This document shows, piece after piece, positions 60,193 through 64,000 of a DNA stretch of 64,000 nucleotides. The position numbers and the translations under genes were made by a program. The first letter of the stretch is position 1. Every line of letters starts with the position of its first letter. Under the pieces are notes generated by a model. It was not told the origin of the DNA. It was given only the letters and a program-made list of their open reading frames with translations, and did not search any database. Source of the DNA: Actinomyces ruminis. Lineage in GTDB: Bacteria; Actinomycetota; Actinomycetes; Actinomycetales; Actinomycetaceae. Where the stretch lies: assembly GCF_002154335.2 (NCBI RefSeq), contig NZ_MTPX02000060.1:1-64000 (forward strand). Direction: 5' to 3'.

Positions 60193-60223
60193 TGAGGGCC
60201 GGCGGCAAAGCCGCCGGCCCTCA
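60193..60223 (-). other. Strong stem-loop between malE and malF
   Basis: A perfect 14-bp stem (60193-60206 with 60210-60223) closes an AAA loop just after the malE stop. It likely stabilises malE mRNA or attenuates read-through so that the binding protein exceeds the permease. Confidence 0.8.
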
Positions 60224-60231
60224 GGCGTGAT

Positions 60232-61520
60232 TCACAGTCCGAGCGTGGACTTGATCTCGTCGCCGGCGCTGGTCATGGTGGACTCGGGGTCCGAACCGCC
60301 GACGATGTTGGCCTCAGCCATACCCAGCGGGCCCCAGATGGCGGACATCTCGGGGATGGCCGGCATCGGGTCGGCGTTCTCCGCGAACTCCATGAACTTG
60401 ACCATGTTGGCGTCGCTCGACTCCAGCTTGCTGGCCAGGTCCTCCTGGACCGGCGGCAGCGGGTTGATGGCGTACATGGCCTCGGCGATGGTGGAGTCCT
60501 TGGCGACGTCGGCCACGAAGGTCTCCGCGAAGGCCTTGTTGGCGCCCTTGGCAGCCACGTAGAAGGCATTGACACCGGCGAAGGGACGGGCGTCGTCCAT
60601 GCCCTCGAAGCCGGGGATCTTGGACAGCTCGAAGTTGATGCCGGCGGTGTTGATGTCGCCCAGTGCCCAGGGGCCGGAGATCAGATAGGCGGCCTTGCCC
60701 TCGGTGAACAGGGAGATGGCGTTGTCGCCGGTGACGGAGGTGGCCAGCACACCCTGCTCGCCCAGCTCGCCGATCTTCTTCGCGGCGGCGATGGAGCCCT
60801 CGCCGCCGACGCCGACGTCGGTGGAGTCGAGGGAGCCGTCGTCCTTGGTGCCGAACAGATAACCGCCACCGGAGGTGTACAGCGGCTCCATGTGGTAGGC
60901 GTCGCCGGACTCGCCTACGGGCAGGGAGAGCACGACGTCGGCGCCGGAGGCCTGGCCGGCTGCGACCAGCTCCTCAATGGTGGCGGGCTCGGTGACGTCG
61001 GTGAGGTCCTTATTCACGAACAGGCCCAGCGTCTCCACGCAGTAGGGCACGCCATAGTACTGGCCGTCGTAGGTGACTGCGTTCAGGGCGACCTCGCTGT
61101 AGTTGGCCTCGGCGGCGGAATCAAGGGTAATGGGGGAGATGGTGCCGTTCTGGACCAGGTTGCCGATCCAGTCGTGGGCGGCCAGACCACGTCCGGGCCG
61201 TTGCCGGCCTGGTTGGCCGCGATGAAGTTACCCTGCAGGTCATCGGCTACGACCTGCACCGCCACGGTGATGCCCTGGGCATCACCCCACTCCTGGGCCT
61301 TGTCCTTGAGCGCGCCCGCCTTGACCTCGTCGGTCCAGATGACCAGGTCGGCGTTGGCGTCGCGGACGACCTGCTCGTCGGTGGACTCGTCAGTGGCCTC
61401 GACTGGGGCCTCGGAGGCGGCCGTGGCAGTGGAGGTGTCGTCGGAGCCACAGGCGGCAGCGGCGGCAAGGGTGGTGGCGATAGCGGTCATAGAGAGGAAC
61501 GACCGGCGATTGAGGGACAC
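60232..61520 (-). CDS. malE: Maltose/maltodextrin-binding lipoprotein MalE, frameshifted
   Basis: About 429 aa. GTG 61520 follows AAGGAGA. Signal peptide SLNRRSFLSMTAIATTLAAA with lipobox AAAC. LVIWTDEVKAGALKDKAQEW starts the mature fold; later blocks are VPYCVETLGLFVNKDL and GKAAYLISGPWALGDINTAG. One base is missing near 61187 (GACGTGGTC-TGGCC), where restoring it gives LAAHDWIGNLVQNG. It is served by the promoter at 61568-61596. Confidence 0.93.
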
Positions 61521-61567
61521 CGTGATTCTCCTTCGAATCGGATGGGATCTGACGGGTGACAGCGAAA

Positions 61568-61596
61568 AATGTAACGCGCCAGTGCAAGCCGTGCAA
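61568..61596 (-). promoter_or_regulatory. malE promoter with overlapping TTGCA sites
   Basis: On the minus strand, TTGCAC (61596-61591) and TACATT (61573-61568) are separated by exactly 17 bp, a good sigma-70 pair. TTGCA-type elements recur here and upstream (GCTTGCAC, CTTTGCAG, TTTTGCAAC up to 61630), resembling the CTTGCAG sites used by actinobacterial MalR proteins. Confidence 0.65.
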
Positions 61597-61638
61597 GGAG
61601 AAGCGGCTCTAACTGCAAAGTTGTTGCAAAAAAGTGCC

Positions 61639-62866
61639 CTAGGCAACAGTAGCCGCGGCGGCCCAGACCGTCGTCGCTGGCGGCACGATCAGGTTGTCGC
61701 CATCTTGTCCGAGCGACCTGGATGACAACAACACCTCGGCATGCTGCGGCAGCATGAGTGCCCGCGTGGAGGTGTTGACCAGCACCAGCACGTCCCGCGC
61801 CAGCACCGCCAGCACGTCCCGGGGACACCAGTCCAGGCCCTGCACGAAGGCGAAGGGCGCCGCGGCCAGATGGTGCTCATGGCGCACATAGGTGGCGTGG
61901 CGGACCGTGGCCAGTGGCGAGCCGAACTGGGTGCCCTGGGAAGCGGCCCGTGCGTGTACCAGCTCGGCCAGGGCCAACGGATCGGTGGGCTTGTCCGCGT
62001 CGGGCAGACCGACCTCGTCCCCCTGGCGCAGGTAGACGGAGCCCGGCAGTGCCAGTGCCAGCGCCTGCAATGCTTTTGCGCGCCGGTGCAACTCGGGGAC
62101 GGGAGCGGTCTCGAACCAGCGGCTCCCGTCACCGGGATTAGTCTGGCCCACCAGTCGGTAGCTGGGCAGGCAGCGCCAGGCGGGGGCGGCGCCGAAGCGG
62201 TCGTGCTCGCGCAGGGAAACGGTGATGGCGTCGGTAATTGATTCGGGGTCCCAGCGCGAGAGCATGAGTCGGTCATCGCGCAGGTGGTGCAGCCAGTCGT
62301 CCTGCAGGTGATGCAACAGGCGTCGGGGTAGCTGGCGGACACGTCGGCGCCGAGCGTTCCGTCGGGCACGTGCTGCGCCAGCAGGGACTGCATTTGCGCG
62401 AAGTAGTCACTGAGCCGCTGGAGATCCGACTCGTCCCAGACCTCGGGCGGGATGATCGTGCCCAGGTCCACGCCGTCGGCGCCGGCGGCAAGGAAGCTGC
62501 CGGCCCTGTCCACTAGGCCTTCGAAACCGCGTTCCTCGCCGACCAGAATCGGGTTGGCCGCGTGGGCGTGGGGGCCGGTCACCGGCCCCAGCGCGCCGGA
62601 GATCCGCACGATTACGCGCAGCCCCTGCTCATGGGCGCGCTCGGCGAAGCGACGAAACCCGTCCATGTCGGTGGCGGTGACGAGGCGGGAGGGGCGTATC
62701 AGTACGGCCCCGAAGCGAGGGACACGACATGCTCGCAGACATTCCCCAGAGCACCCAACTGCTCTGCCCCCAGCTCGGGGGAGGCGACCTCGTATACGAG
62801 CGTGTCACGCCACCACTCGACCGGGCCGGTGTATGCGCGGTGGATGAGCGTCGTCGTGGTGCTCAC
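61639..62866 (-). CDS. Degenerate GH13-fold protein, probable pseudoenzyme, two frameshifts
   Basis: About 410 aa, related to alpha-glucosidases of GH13 by its outline: VEWWRDTLVYEV at the start, FAERAHEQGLRVIV before region I, AGADGVDLGTIIPPEVWD at region II, QALALALPGSVYLRQGDEVG at the barrel end. Catalytic residues are missing. The usual GFRxD reads GVDLG (Arg and nucleophile Asp gone), no acid/base Glu is seen near LGADVSASYPD, and NHD reads NPGD. Two single-base losses (about 62727 in GGGG and about 62322) break the frame. GTG 62866 follows GAAGGGA. It heads the mal operon. Confidence 0.75.
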
Positions 62867-63042
62867 GGCAACTGGCTCCCTTCCGCCGGGTTGTGCCCCG
62901 GACCTGCGGGCTGACCCGGGCCCGCGCGGGCACGGGCGCTGCCCGATGACAAGACATCCTGCTAAGCCTTTCGGCTAGAGCGTGACTCATAGTAACCCGC
63001 TGCCAGGGACGCCGCTGCCACGTCCTGCGATACGTTGGACTC

Positions 63043-64000
63043 ATGTCCGTCTCACATCCGCACTTCTCGACCGCGGCCGTGCCCGAGGCAGATGGCGCCA
63101 TGGGTGAGGACACCGGTGACCTGGTGGGCTATGGCGCTGCAGATGTGGCGCGTTTCGTGCCCGAACCGCCCAAGAACCCGCAGCGCACCCCCTTCGAGCG
63201 CGACCGCGCCCGGGTGCTGCACTCCTCCGGGCTGCGCCGGCTGGGTGCCAAGACCCAGGTGCTGGGACCCTCCGCGGACGACTTCGTGCGCACTCGGCTG
63301 ACTCACTCCCTGGAGGTCGCCAGGTGGGGCGCGCGCTGGGGCAGGCACTGGGGTGTGACCCGGACGTCGTCGACGCCGCCTGCCTGTCCCACGATCTGGG
63401 GCACCCTCCCTATGGGCACAACGGCGAGCAGGCCCTGAACGTGGTGGCCGAGTCCATCGGCGGCTTCGAGGGCAATGCCCAGACCTTCCGCATCCTGACC
63501 CGTCTGGAGCCCAAGACCCTGGACGGTCACGGCCGCGGCGTGGGGATGAACCTCACCCGCGCCAGCCTGGACGCGGTGGCCAAATACCCGTGGGCCAAGG
63601 GCGAGGGGCCGGGTGGTCCCGGTGGCCGCTCCGCGGTCAAGTACTGCTGCTACCCCGACGACCGCGAGATCTTCGCGTGGATGCGCACCGGCGCGCCGGT
63701 CAACCGTCGCTGTCTGGAGGCCCAGGTCATGGACTTCTCCGACGACGTCGGTTACTCGGTGCACGACGTCGAGGACGCCATCGCCCTGTTCAAGATGGAC
63801 CCCGCCCGGCTGGCGGACGCCGCCGAGGTCGCCACCGTCGTCGAGGCCACCCGCGCCTGGTATGGCGGGGGCATGAGCGCCGACGCACTCGGCGCCGCCT
63901 GGGAACGCCTGGCCGCACAACCGTTCTGGATTCGCAGCTACACCGGTGCGCTGGCGGATGCGGCACGACTGAAGAACCTGACCAGCCAGCTCATCGGCCG
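63043..64000 (+). CDS. dgt: Deoxyguanosinetriphosphate triphosphohydrolase-like protein, partial and frameshifted
   Basis: dNTP triphosphohydrolase that trims the nucleotide pool. [20 protein letters not shown] and [10 protein letters not shown] start the HD domain, and the metal motif is [38 protein letters not shown] gives the later Asp. One base is missing near 63321 (GTCGCC-AGGTGGGG). The gene runs off the end of the window. ATG 63043. Confidence 0.93.

Overview
The window is about 64 kb of high-GC actinobacterial chromosome. It most resembles Actinomyces or a close Actinomycetaceae relative. That assignment rests on gene content: a PPi-type phosphofructokinase, a sufR-led SUF operon, DUF3043 and DUF7455 proteins, a PASTA kinase, an acidic-tailed primary sigma factor, and several sugar-uptake systems. 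Coding density is high and GTG/TTG starts are common. I saw no rRNA, tRNA, phage, IS element or CRISPR array.

Layout. 1-420: no gene, but a mirror-symmetric 19-bp repeat array and a terminator. 421-5.9 kb: a PTS sugar permease, a hypothetical protein, an ABC-F ATPase and an A-type Fe-S carrier. 6-15.2 kb: an FKBP lipoprotein, SodA, a receiver-like protein, a DEDDh/GIY-YIG nuclease, an acyltransferase, a HepT/MntA toxin-antitoxin pair, PPi-PFK and class II DAHP synthase. 15.2-20.3 kb: PASTA kinase, polyprenyl synthase and SigA. 20.4-22.8 kb: a TPP riboswitch and thiMED. 22.8-28.4 kb: a DUF7455 protein, a type II topoisomerase B subunit, a GNAT protein and CTP synthase. 28.7-33.9 kb: a LacI-regulated ABC importer with a clan GH-J hydrolase, probably for fructosides. 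33.9-35.1 kb: a gene-poor gap with a second 19-bp array. 35.1-41.8 kb: sufR-B-D-C-S-U-T. 41.75-46.2 kb: a MerR-controlled ABC exporter, a DUF488 protein and a flavodoxin. 46.5-54.3 kb: GAPDH, a zinc peptidase, PyrD, an aldo/keto reductase, a DUF3043 protein, an M20 peptidase and a glycerate kinase-like protein. 54.4-62.9 kb: a maltose/maltodextrin cluster (malR, GH13, malG, malF, malE and a degenerate GH13 homologue). 63.0 kb to the end: dgt, cut off by the window edge.

Sequence quality matters for reading this annotation. About twenty-two genes, including ones expected to be essential (sigA, pyrG, sufB), contain single-base frameshifts, mostly a missing G or C in a short run. I treat these as sequencing or assembly indels and annotate the full gene span.

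The most unusual points are: (1) three intergenic arrays whose short cores repeat exactly every 19 bp and flip orientation about a common centre, with different cores at different loci, plus a related pair with 22-23-bp spacing; (2) a primary sigma factor whose N-terminal extension holds a segment resembling the start of a right-handed beta-helix protein; (3) a GH13-fold protein at the head of the maltose operon that appears to have lost its catalytic residues.
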